Origin: Ktedonobacteria bacterium
GTDB lineage: Bacteria > Chloroflexota > Ktedonobacteria > Ktedonobacterales > JACDGC01
Reading direction: 5' to 3'
Assembly: GCA_027459785.1 (NCBI GenBank)
Contig: DAIDGU010000037.1
Location: forward strand, 18,004-82,003
DNA length: 64,000 nucleotides
A model generated the notes under the pieces. That model searched no databases and had not been told where the DNA came from. It saw nothing but the letters and a program-made list of their open reading frames with translations. The translations under genes were made by a program, and so were the position numbers. Numbering within the stretch: the stretch's first letter is position 1; every line of letters starts with the position of its first letter. This document shows positions 15,031 through 23,213 of this stretch, one piece after another.

Positions 15031-18000
15031 TCAAGCACTGATGGCCGAGGGGAAGGCGATGATCGGCGCGGGCAACGTCGCCTGGGGATCGCTTTCCACG
15101 GCGGACTCGCCGGCTTCTTTGCGCACCCAGATGACGGCGTCCAGCCCTTCCTCGAAGGTGTCGTCGTGGCTGATGACCACGAGTTGATCGAAGCCACTGA
15201 CGCGACGAATCTGGCTGGCGAGATTGGTGCGGCGGGCGTCATCCATGTTTTGCGTCGGCTCGTCGAAAAAGGCGATGGTGGCGCGGGTGAGCGTTTTCAG
15301 CAGCGCCAGGCGCACGGCCAGCGCCGCGCTCATCTGCTCGCCGCCGCTGAGTTGCGCGAAGTGGCGCTCATAGGCTCCCGCGCGCAACACGATATCATAA
15401 TCGTCCTGCCAGGTCAGCGTCGCCGTGCGGTCGCCCATCACCTCGCCGAAGATGCGGTTCGCCTGGGCGGAGATCTCGCGCAGCAGGGCGTGCATCACGC
15501 TGGGGCCGGCCTCTTTGATCGTGTCGCGGCAATAGGCCAGCAAGCTCTGCGTCGCCTCGGTCGTGGCGCGTTCCGCCTGGACGGCGGCGAGGTCGCGCAA
15601 GCGTTCCTCGGCCTCGGCCAATTGCGCATCGAGCAGGTTGGCGCGCTGGCGCGTCGCCTGCAACCGTTCGCGCAGCGCGGCGAGTTCGCCGTTCATCTCC
15701 TGCAAGCGCGTCACCAGCGCGGCCAGCGCGGCGGCGTCGAAGAGCGCGGCGACGGCCTCGTATGCCTGGCGGGCGGCGCTGTGCGCGCCCTCAGCGGCGT
15801 CGGCCTGGGCCTGCGCCTGGGCGGCGCGCTCCTGCGCAGCCGGCAGCCGGCGGGCGGTGGCATCGTGGCGCAGATAGTCGTCGTGCGCGGTCGCGGTCGC
15901 CGCCAATTCGGCTTGCAGCGCGACGATGCGTTCCGTCAGGCCGGCATAGGGCGCGAGGCGCGCTTCGAGCGCGGCGTGCTGGGCCTCGGCGGCGGCGTGC
16001 GCGGTGGTATAGGCCGCCAGTTCCGCCTGGATGCCCCCCATCTGCGCGGCCCGCGCCTCGCACTGCGCGGCGTGCCGGCGCGGATCGCCCAGGGCGCGCA
16101 ACTCAGCGGCGTAGTCATCGCTGCCACGGGCGCGCTCGGTCGCCTCGGTGATCGTGGCCGCGTTCTGTGCCTGGCGCGCGTTCAGCCGGGCGAGGCGCTC
16201 TTCGGCGTGGGTCAACTGGCTGCGCAGGGTTGGCAGCTTGGCACAGGCACGGTCGGCCTCCGCGCTCGCCTGCACCTGGCGCTCCGCTTCTGCCAGCGCG
16301 GCGGCATGCTGAGCGGGATCATACGTCATGGCAGTGAGGGCGGCGATCTCCGCTTCCAGCCGTTCCAGTTCGGCGCGCTGGTCGGCGTGGTCAGCGTGGG
16401 CCTTCGCCGCCGCCGCTTCGTATTCGGGCAAGCGATCCACCTGCGCTTGCAACTCGCGCAGCTGCGCGAGGGCGGCGCTGGCTGTCGCGTGCCGCGCCTC
16501 CTGGTCGTGGAGCGTTTCCATCTGCTCCAGGATCTGCGCGCTGAAATAATCCGCCAGGCTGGTGATGCCGCGCTGTGCCATATTCTGACATGGCTCTTTT
16601 AAGAATGGACACATGCCGCCCTTCGCGGCGTGCAACGACCGTTCGGCTTGTGCGATGGCCGCCTGGGTGGTGGCGAGATGCGCGGCCAGGTCGGCGACTT
16701 CGCGTTCGCGGGCGGGGCGGTCGGCGACGGACGCGACCAAAGCCTGGGTGGCGGCAAGCTGCGTTGCCACGGTTTGCCGTGCGGCGGCGGCGGTCGTCAG
16801 GCGCTGTTGCTGGCGGGCGCGCTGCGCGTCCAGTGCTTGGCGGCGCTGCTGGCGTTCGCCTTGCGCGGCCTGCTCCTGCTTAAGGCGGTCCAGCACGGCG
16901 CGGCGCGCGTCGCGCTCAGCGGCCAGCGGTTCCAGCGCCACCAACTGCGCGATCTGTTCCTGCGCGCGGGCGGCATCTTGGCGGGCGGCGTCCAGGTCGG
17001 CAGCGATCTGCTGAGCATCTTTGCGTGCCTGGGCTAATGCCTGTTGGCCCAACTGGGCATCTTTGAGGCGTTCTTCTAGTTCGCTCTGGCGCTGCACCAG
17101 CGGGGCCAGCCGGTCACGCTCCTGCGCGGCGGCCTGGGCTTCGGCCAGCCGCTGTGTGGCGGCGGCGATGGCGGCGGCTTTTTCGTCGCGGGTCTGTTGG
17201 GCGCGGGCGCGGTCAACACGCAGGGCGGCGGCGATGCGCTCGTCGGCCTGGGCCTGGGCCAGCGCGTCTTGCGCGGCGCGGTGGCGCGCGAAGTCCGCCT
17301 GGGTGTGCTGGCAGATCGCTTGTGCCTCGCTGGCGCGGGCGACCTCCGCTTGTGCGGCCTGCCACTGGCTGAGGGCCACCTGCCACACGCCGTGGGCGCG
17401 CTCACGCTCGTTATCGCGCTGGGCCACCTCGTCGCGCCGGGTCTGGGCGGCGTCGCGTTGCGCCTCTACAGTGGTGCGCGACTCCACCAACTGCGCCAGC
17501 GCCTCGCCCAGTTGCACGGCGGCGGCGGCGAGGTCCGCGCGCTCCGCGCGCCAGGCTGGCACATCTGCCGTCTGTGCTGTGAGGCGCGCGATAGTCTGGT
17601 CGTGTCCGGCGAGTTGATCTTTCAGGTAACTGGCCGTCTCGCGCAGGGCCGTGGCGGCGGCGGCATATTCTTCCACCTGCAAGAGCGCGTCGAATTTCTT
17701 ACGCCGCACCGCGCCGGTTTGCAGGAAGTCGGCTGTGAAGGTGCCTTGCTGCACGGCGATGGCGTTGTCGAACAGATCCGCCAGGGGCAGCGTCGTCTGC
17801 ACGCCCAGGTGCAGCCGTAAGAAGTCCAGCGTGTCTTCCTTGCCCTCCGCCACCTTGCCCTGCAATTCGGGATCGACGACGAACCACGCGCCGGATCCAC
17901 TGGTAGCGCACCGGCGCTCAACCTCGTAGACGCGCTCATCCGCCGCCGAAACGAAGGTCACGACGACCTTGCCCAGCTTTTCGCCCTCGCGCACGAAGCG

Positions 18001-18171
18001 TGCCGCCGGCGAATAGGGGAGGAAGTCGAACAGGGCGAACCCGATGGCCTCGACCAGCGTGGATTTGCCCGCGCCATTATGCCCGCGAATCGCGGTCGTC
18101 CCCTGGCCCAGGTGGATGACGGCGCGGCGGTAGCTCTTGATGTTTTCGAGCGCGACTTTGATGATCTGCAT
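15031..18171 (-). CDS. SbcC/Rad50-like SMC-type ATPase
   Basis: A 1046-residue ATPase of the Rad50/SbcC class involved in DNA-end or hairpin processing. The head is split: Walker A GHNGAGKST (residues 30-38) at the N-terminus; signature LSGGEQMSAALAVRLAL and Walker B IAFFDEPTQNMDD at the C-terminus. The middle is an Ala/Gln/Arg-rich coiled coil with a hinge near residue 520. The usual zinc-hook CxxC is not seen; instead the apex reads CPFLKEPC (two Cys, six apart). No SbcD/Mre11 nuclease gene adjoins it. The ATG at 18171 begins MQIIKVALENIKSY, the typical N-terminus. Confidence 0.88.
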   Translation of the reverse strand: MQIIKVALENIKSYRRAVIHLGQGTTAIRGHNGAGKSTLVEAIGFALFDFLPYSPAARFVREGEKLGKVVVTFVSAADERVYEVERRCATSGSGAWFVVDPELQGKVAEGKEDTLDFLRLHLGVQTTLPLADLFDNAIAVQQGTFTADFLQTGAVRRKKFDALLQVEEYAAAATALRETASYLKDQLAGHDQTIARLTAQTADVPAWRAERADLAAAAVQLGEALAQLVESRTTVEAQRDAAQTRRDEVAQRDNERERAHGVWQVALSQWQAAQAEVARASEAQAICQHTQADFARHRAAQDALAQAQADERIAAALRVDRARAQQTRDEKAAAIAAATQRLAEAQAAAQERDRLAPLVQRQSELEERLKDAQLGQQALAQARKDAQQIAADLDAARQDAARAQEQIAQLVALEPLAAERDARRAVLDRLKQEQAAQGERQQRRQALDAQRARQQQRLTTAAAARQTVATQLAATQALVASVADRPAREREVADLAAHLATTQAAIAQAERSLHAAKGGMCPFLKEPCQNMAQRGITSLADYFSAQILEQMETLHDQEARHATASAALAQLRELQAQVDRLPEYEAAAAKAHADHADQRAELERLEAEIAALTAMTYDPAQHAAALAEAERQVQASAEADRACAKLPTLRSQLTHAEERLARLNARQAQNAATITEATERARGSDDYAAELRALGDPRRHAAQCEARAAQMGGIQAELAAYTTAHAAAEAQHAALEARLAPYAGLTERIVALQAELAATATAHDDYLRHDATARRLPAAQERAAQAQAQADAAEGAHSAARQAYEAVAALFDAAALAALVTRLQEMNGELAALRERLQATRQRANLLDAQLAEAEERLRDLAAVQAERATTEATQSLLAYCRDTIKEAGPSVMHALLREISAQANRIFGEVMGDRTATLTWQDDYDIVLRAGAYERHFAQLSGGEQMSAALAVRLALLKTLTRATIAFFDEPTQNMDDARRTNLASQIRRVSGFDQLVVISHDDTFEEGLDAVIWVRKEAGESAVESDPQATLPAPIIAFPSAISA

Positions 18172-18335
18172 ACAGTCCTCAGTATATCAGTCTGCACGAG
18201 AGATGCTGGAACGGCAGACCCATTTGGGGGATAGGAATGGGACGATGATATGATTTGGCACTGATCCCCGCCAGGATGATACACTGAGCATCAGAGAAGA
18301 GTTTTTTTACAGCAGCGCGAAAGAGGGTGTAGCCG

Positions 18336-19187
18336 ATGGCAGACATGACCTTGCAGGAACTGGTGCCGCAGGTGGCCGCCGTGTTGGGTGGCGTGTGTAA
18401 TCGGGGGATCATCAGCGACGGGGGCAGTGTGCTGGTGATCGATGCCGGCATCGGCGTGGGCGAGGCCCAGCCTTTGCGTGCCGCCGCCGAGGAGCGCGTC
18501 AAGCAGGGCTATCTATCGCTCTTCAACACCCACTCCCACGGCGATCATGTCTTTGGCAACAGTGTCTTCGCCGATTGCCCGATCATCGCGCAGGATGCCG
18601 TGCGGACGGTGCTGGCAGAAAAGGGCGAGGACCAATTGGCCGGCTGGCAACAGAACCCGCAGATGGCCGGGCTGATCGGCGCGGCGCGGCTCACGCTGCC
18701 AACCGTCACCTTCGCCGAGCGCATGACGTTGCACCTGGGCGACCTGGAAGTGCAACTCATCCGCGTGGGGCCGGCGCACAGCGAGGGCGACGCCGTCGCC
18801 TGGCTGCCAGGGCCGCGCGTGCTTTTCGCTGGTGATATCCTCTTCAACACCATCGTACCGGCTATGCCGCCGGGCGGTGATTCGGCAGGCTGGGTGCGGG
18901 CGCTGGAATATCTGGAAACACTGGGCGTGGCGCAGGTTGTGCCGGGGCATGGCCCCATCCAGCCGCCGACCGCCGTCGGCCAGTTGCGCAGTTGGATTAT
19001 CGCGCTACGCACCCGTGTCGCCGAATGCGTTGTCAGCGGCCTGGACCGTGACGCCACCATCGCCCGCGTCGGCCCCCAGATGCAGAACAACCTGCCGCGT
19101 GGCCGCGAGGAACGCTTGCCAAATGCTGTCGGCCAGGTCTTCGACGACATCAGCCGCGAACGCCGCACCGCGCAAAAGGACGGCTAG
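18336..19187 (+). CDS. MBL-fold metallo-hydrolase
   Basis: A metallo-beta-lactamase-fold hydrolase of 283 residues. The metal motif is NTHSHGDHVFGN (HxHxDH), with later ligands in GPAHSEGD, FAGDILF and VPGHG. The remaining helices (LRSWIIALRTRVAECV) match the MBL subgroup resembling the quinoprotein-relay SoxH/glyoxalase-like proteins. The substrate cannot be told. A possible promoter ttggca-N17-gataca lies about 80 bases upstream. The Rpn-like gene follows two bases after the stop, so the two are likely co-transcribed. Confidence 0.85.
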   Translation: MADMTLQELVPQVAAVLGGVCNRGIISDGGSVLVIDAGIGVGEAQPLRAAAEERVKQGYLSLFNTHSHGDHVFGNSVFADCPIIAQDAVRTVLAEKGEDQLAGWQQNPQMAGLIGAARLTLPTVTFAERMTLHLGDLEVQLIRVGPAHSEGDAVAWLPGPRVLFAGDILFNTIVPAMPPGGDSAGWVRALEYLETLGVAQVVPGHGPIQPPTAVGQLRSWIIALRTRVAECVVSGLDRDATIARVGPQMQNNLPRGREERLPNAVGQVFDDISRERRTAQKDG

Positions 19188-19189
19188 CC

Positions 19190-20089
19190 GTGGGCGATCT
19201 CGACAGCACTTTCAAGATGCTCGTGCAGCTCGCGCCGCAAGATTTCGTGGCGCGCTTTTACCCCGGTGCCGAATATGTGCGCACGCTCTCGATTGAGTTG
19301 CCGCGCGATCCGTTGCGCGCGGACACGTTGCTGCTCGTCCGCTATCCACACTTGAACCTGGAATGCATCAGCCATTTCGAGGAACAAAGCGAGGCGGACG
19401 CTACCATCCCGGAGCGCATGTGCCAGTATTGCATTACCGCTTATATGCGTGAGAAACGCATCATCCTTTCCACCGTCATCTATTTGCAACCGTGCGCGAC
19501 ACCTACCCCACCGTTCACGATGGAAGGTCCGGACGGCACTATCCTGACCTTCCATTATCAGGTGGTACGGCTGTGGGAAATCCCTGTCGAGGAGTGGTTG
19601 AATGCCGGGCAGCCCGCGCTGTTGCCCTTTGTGCCGCTGCTGAAAGGGGCGACAGTTGATGTCATCGAGCCGGCAGTACACCAACTGGAAGCGGCCATTC
19701 CTGGTGCCATTGATCGCGGGAACATCATCAACTATCTGCTGTTCTTCGCCTCGCGGGCCTTTGATGCCACCGTTCTCACCAAGTATCTGGAGGAACACAA
19801 CATGCTGACCGAAAAGTACATCGTTGAATCGCCTTGGTACCAGTACATCTTGCATCAAGGCGAGGAGCAGGGCGAAAAAATTGGCCAAAAGCAGGGGGAG
19901 GCGAAGGGCTTGCGCGAAGCTATCATGACGCTGGCCACGCGCCGCTTTCCCGGCATCGAGCAGGAGTTGGCGGCATATGTTGCGGCGATTGACGAGCCAG
20001 CGCGTTTGCAGGAGATCGTCGTGCTGGTCGGCACCGCGCCGGATGAGGCGATTGTGCGCCAGGGCATCACCGACCAGCCGGCAGAATAG
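19190..20089 (+). CDS. Rpn-family PD-(D/E)XK nuclease/transposase-like protein
   Basis: A 299-residue protein of the Rpn/PDDEXK group annotated as putative transposase or recombination-promoting nuclease. The core shows VRYPHLNLECISHFEEQSEADATIPERMCQYCITAYMREKRIILSTVIYLQP, matching the family pattern hxxEfQs...mp.R...Y. A later segment, RREAIMTLATRRFP ... LAAYVAAIDEPARLQEIVVLVG, matches the DUF4351-type tail. A Gly/Gln/Lys-rich hinge (EEQGEKIGQKQGEAKG) separates them, also typical. The start is GTG at 19190, directly after the MBL gene. These genes are numerous in Ktedonobacteria and cyanobacteria; function mostly unproven. Confidence 0.75.
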   Translation: MGDLDSTFKMLVQLAPQDFVARFYPGAEYVRTLSIELPRDPLRADTLLLVRYPHLNLECISHFEEQSEADATIPERMCQYCITAYMREKRIILSTVIYLQPCATPTPPFTMEGPDGTILTFHYQVVRLWEIPVEEWLNAGQPALLPFVPLLKGATVDVIEPAVHQLEAAIPGAIDRGNIINYLLFFASRAFDATVLTKYLEEHNMLTEKYIVESPWYQYILHQGEEQGEKIGQKQGEAKGLREAIMTLATRRFPGIEQELAAYVAAIDEPARLQEIVVLVGTAPDEAIVRQGITDQPAE

Positions 20090-20130
20090 CCGGGTTGTAC
20101 ACCTAGAAAAAGAAAGACGAATCGCTGCTG

Positions 20131-20928
20131 ATGGACACACCGACGTATCCACTTGTGCAGGTCGTGGTCGCGGGGAGCATCGCCACCGTCACGCTTGACC
20201 GGCCCGCCGTGCATAATGCTTTCGATGCCGAACTGATCGCGTCGCTGACTGCCGCTTTCCGCGACGTGGGGGCGCGCGACGACCTGCGCGCAGTGGTGCT
20301 GCGCGGGGCGGGGCCAAGCTTCTGCGCCGGTGCCGATGTGAACTGGATGCGCGCCAGCCTGGGGTGGTCGCGCGAAGAGAACGTGGCGGATGCCGCGCGC
20401 CTGGCGGCGCTGTTCGCCGCGATCAATGATTGCCCGCTGCCGGTGATCGCTGCCGTGCAGGGCGCGGCGCTGGGTGGCGGCGTGGGATTAGTGGCGTGCT
20501 GCGATCTCGTGATCGCGGCGGCAGGGGCGCGCTTCGGCTTCACCGAGGTTAAGCTGGGCATCGCGCCGGCCACCATCGCGCCCTATGTCGTCGCCAAGAT
20601 CGGACCCGCCCAGGCCCGCGCCCTTTTCGTCACCGGCGAGCGTTTCGACGCCGCCCGCGCGCTGGCGATCGGCCTGGTGCAGCGCGTCGTGCCACCGGAG
20701 CAGTTGGATGCCGCACTGGACGAAACGTTGCAGCACATACGCGCCAACGGTCCGCAGGCGATGCGCGCGGCGAAGGCACTCGCGCGGCACATCAACACGA
20801 TGCCCCATGCTGAGGCGACCAGCTACACCATCGCGCTGATCGCCGATCTGCGTGTGGGCGCGGAGGCGCAGGAGGGGTTGCGCGCCTTCCTGGAAAAACG
20901 TCGTGCAGATTGGGTGGAGGAGGCGTGA
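20131..20928 (+). CDS. Enoyl-CoA hydratase family, likely methylglutaconyl-CoA hydratase
   Basis: A crotonase-fold enzyme of 265 residues. The oxyanion-hole segment SFCAGADVNWMRAS carries the NWM signature typical of methylglutaconyl-CoA hydratase (leucine degradation). The second motif is AVQGAALGGGVGLVACCDLVIA with FGFTEVKLGIAPATIAPYV. Its stop codon overlaps the start of the downstream biotin-dependent carboxylase subunit (TGATG), as in liu/mcc operons, which supports the assignment. The beta carboxyltransferase subunit is not in the window. Substrate specificity is therefore an inference from motif plus neighbour. Confidence 0.82.
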   Translation: MDTPTYPLVQVVVAGSIATVTLDRPAVHNAFDAELIASLTAAFRDVGARDDLRAVVLRGAGPSFCAGADVNWMRASLGWSREENVADAARLAALFAAINDCPLPVIAAVQGAALGGGVGLVACCDLVIAAAGARFGFTEVKLGIAPATIAPYVVAKIGPAQARALFVTGERFDAARALAIGLVQRVVPPEQLDAALDETLQHIRANGPQAMRAAKALARHINTMPHAEATSYTIALIADLRVGAEAQEGLRAFLEKRRADWVEEA

Positions 20929-23051
20929 TGTCCTATTTCGAGAAGATCCTTATCGCTAATCGCGGCGAGATCGCCGTGCGCGTGATGCGCGCCTGCCGCG
21001 AAATGGGCATCCGCACCGTCGCGGTCTATTCGGCAGCGGATAGCCGCGCCATGCATGTGCGCGAGGCCGACGAGGCTGTGATGATCGGACCTGCGCCTGC
21101 GAGCGCGAGCTACCTGAACATCGCCGCGATCATCGCGGCGGCGCGGGCGACGGGCGCGGCGGCGATCCACCCTGGCTATGGCTTCCTCTCGGAGAACGCG
21201 GCGTTCGCCGAGGCGTGCGCGGACGCTGGCATCGTCTTCATTGGCCCGCCACCGGCGGCGATCCGCCTGATGGGATCGAAGATTGCGGCGAAAGAGGCCG
21301 TGACGGCGGTGGATGTGCCGACGATCCCTGGCTATCAGGGGGCGGAACAAGCGCCGAAAAAACTGCTGCGCGAGGCCGAACGCATCGGCTTCCCTGTGAT
21401 GATCAAGGCGGCGGCTGGCGGGGGAGGCAAGGGCATGCGCGCCGTGCAAGATGCCGGTGAATTTGCTGACGCGCTCGCCGCCGCGCAACGCGAGGCACTC
21501 GCCGCCTTCGGCGACGCCACGGTCTTCCTGGAAAAGCTCGTCGTGCGGCCACGCCACATCGAGTTTCAGATCATGGCCGATCAGCATGGCAATGTGCTGC
21601 ATTTCGGCGAGCGCGAATGCTCCATCCAGCGCCGGCACCAGAAGATCATCGAGGAGGCACCATCGGCGGCGCTCGCGCCGGAACTGCGCGCGGCGATGGG
21701 ATCGGCGGCGGTTCGCGCCGCGCAAGCAGCGCACTACGTCAACGCCGGCACGGTCGAATTCATGCTGGACCAGGCGGGGCGCTACTACTTCTTAGAGATG
21801 AATACGCGCTTGCAGGTGGAACATCCCGTGACGGAGCAGGTGACGGGGCGCGATCTCGTGCATCTGCAAATCGCCGTCGCGGCGGGCCAGGCGCTGCCCC
21901 TGACGCAAGCGGATATCACCCCGCGCGGCCACAGCATCGAGGTGCGCCTGTACGCCGAAGATCCGCAGACGGGGCTGCCGGCCACCGGCCCCGTGCTGGC
22001 CTTCGATCCGCCGCGTGGACCGGGCATCCGGCTGGATGGCGGCGTCGTGGCCGGCGACGAGGTGACGATGTGGTACGATCCCATGATCGCCAAGCTGATC
22101 GTCACCGGGAGTGAGCGCCCCGCCGCCGTCGCCCGCCTGCGCGCCGCGCTGGATGACCTCGCCCTGCTGGGCCTGACCACCAACGTCCCGCTCCTGCGCC
22201 AGATCGCCGCCGACGAGCGTTTCATCGCTGGCGCGACCTTCACCGACTTCCTAGATGATCCCCGCTACCACGCCGATCTCCAGTCCGCGCAGGCGGACTT
22301 CGTGGCGCAGCCCCTAGGCGCGCAAATGGTTTCAATCAATACCGCCCGCTCCGTACCCATCCGCCCCGCCGTCCGCCTCCCCCTCCAGGCCATGCTCGTC
22401 GCGGCGGCATATGCCGAGCGCGCGGCCCAGGCCGACGCGCCCAGTGTGAAGCGTTCGCCGTGGGCGGCGGGCGCATTGCGCTCCGGCAGCTTCAGCGTGC
22501 GTTACGAGGTGGCGGGCGCGGTACATACTGTCACGCTGCGCGACGATCCGCTGCACCCTGGCGGCTTCTTCGCACTGCTTGACGATGTGCTGGTGAACCT
22601 GGCAGGCGTGCCAGATGATGCCGACGCATCGATCAATGCGGTGCGCGTGGCCACGACGGGGCAGATCGTGCTGCGCCAGGGGACGCACCAGGCACGCCTG
22701 TGGGCCGCACGGCGATCAACCGATGGCGCGATGCTCGTCACCGATGCCCAGCAGACGCTCGTCTGCATGCATCCCCAGCCGCTGGATGTCGATCGCGCCG
22801 CACAGGGCGACGCGGCGGCCAGCGGCCAGCGCACGATCACCGCGCCGATGGCTGGCACCGTCATTCAGGTGCGCGTGCGCGCCGGCGAGACGGTAGCCGC
22901 CCGCCAGACGCTCGTCATCCTCGGCGCGATGAAGATGGAGCATAACCTGACGGCACCTGGCCCTGCCAAAGTGCGCCGCGTGCTGTGCCAAACGGGCGAT
23001 GTCGTCGCCGGCGGCGCGACGTTAGTCGAATTGGAGACCATTGCCGACTAG
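20928..23051 (+). CDS. Acyl-CoA carboxylase alpha subunit (biotin carboxylase plus BCCP)
   Basis: A 707-residue biotin-containing subunit, probably of methylcrotonyl-CoA carboxylase. Domains: biotin carboxylase N-domain (KILIANRGEIAVRVMRACREMG), ATP-grasp with glycine-rich loop KAAAGGGGKGMR, ERECSIQRRHQKIIEE and EMNTRLQVEHPVTEQVTG, a linking domain, and a C-terminal biotinyl domain with the modified Lys in LGAMKMEHNLTAP. The ATG at 20928 overlaps the stop of the hydratase gene; the track start (20910) lies inside that gene. Propionyl- or acetyl-CoA carboxylase remains possible, but pairing with a methylglutaconyl-CoA hydratase favours leucine catabolism. Confidence 0.9.
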   Translation: MSYFEKILIANRGEIAVRVMRACREMGIRTVAVYSAADSRAMHVREADEAVMIGPAPASASYLNIAAIIAAARATGAAAIHPGYGFLSENAAFAEACADAGIVFIGPPPAAIRLMGSKIAAKEAVTAVDVPTIPGYQGAEQAPKKLLREAERIGFPVMIKAAAGGGGKGMRAVQDAGEFADALAAAQREALAAFGDATVFLEKLVVRPRHIEFQIMADQHGNVLHFGERECSIQRRHQKIIEEAPSAALAPELRAAMGSAAVRAAQAAHYVNAGTVEFMLDQAGRYYFLEMNTRLQVEHPVTEQVTGRDLVHLQIAVAAGQALPLTQADITPRGHSIEVRLYAEDPQTGLPATGPVLAFDPPRGPGIRLDGGVVAGDEVTMWYDPMIAKLIVTGSERPAAVARLRAALDDLALLGLTTNVPLLRQIAADERFIAGATFTDFLDDPRYHADLQSAQADFVAQPLGAQMVSINTARSVPIRPAVRLPLQAMLVAAAYAERAAQADAPSVKRSPWAAGALRSGSFSVRYEVAGAVHTVTLRDDPLHPGGFFALLDDVLVNLAGVPDDADASINAVRVATTGQIVLRQGTHQARLWAARRSTDGAMLVTDAQQTLVCMHPQPLDVDRAAQGDAAASGQRTITAPMAGTVIQVRVRAGETVAARQTLVILGAMKMEHNLTAPGPAKVRRVLCQTGDVVAGGATLVELETIAD

Positions 23052-23213
23052 CGTTACCATGCCCGCTTCTGTTACTAGGACTTTTTTCCTACTCAGCGCA
23101 GAGTTTGCCGCCGCGCATAACAACCGCGACCGCAAGTGAACTAGATCAAGTATACCCGGCGTCATCGGCGACGCGGGGCGTATGTAGTTCATATATAGGA
23201 AGAGGCTGGTAGG

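Noticed and set aside
14986-16602. 538-aa plus-strand ORF opposite the SbcC-like gene
   Set aside because: It is antisense to a well-supported ATPase. The Gly/Arg/Gln-rich translation mirrors Ala/Gln-rich coiled-coil codons and has no domain pattern.
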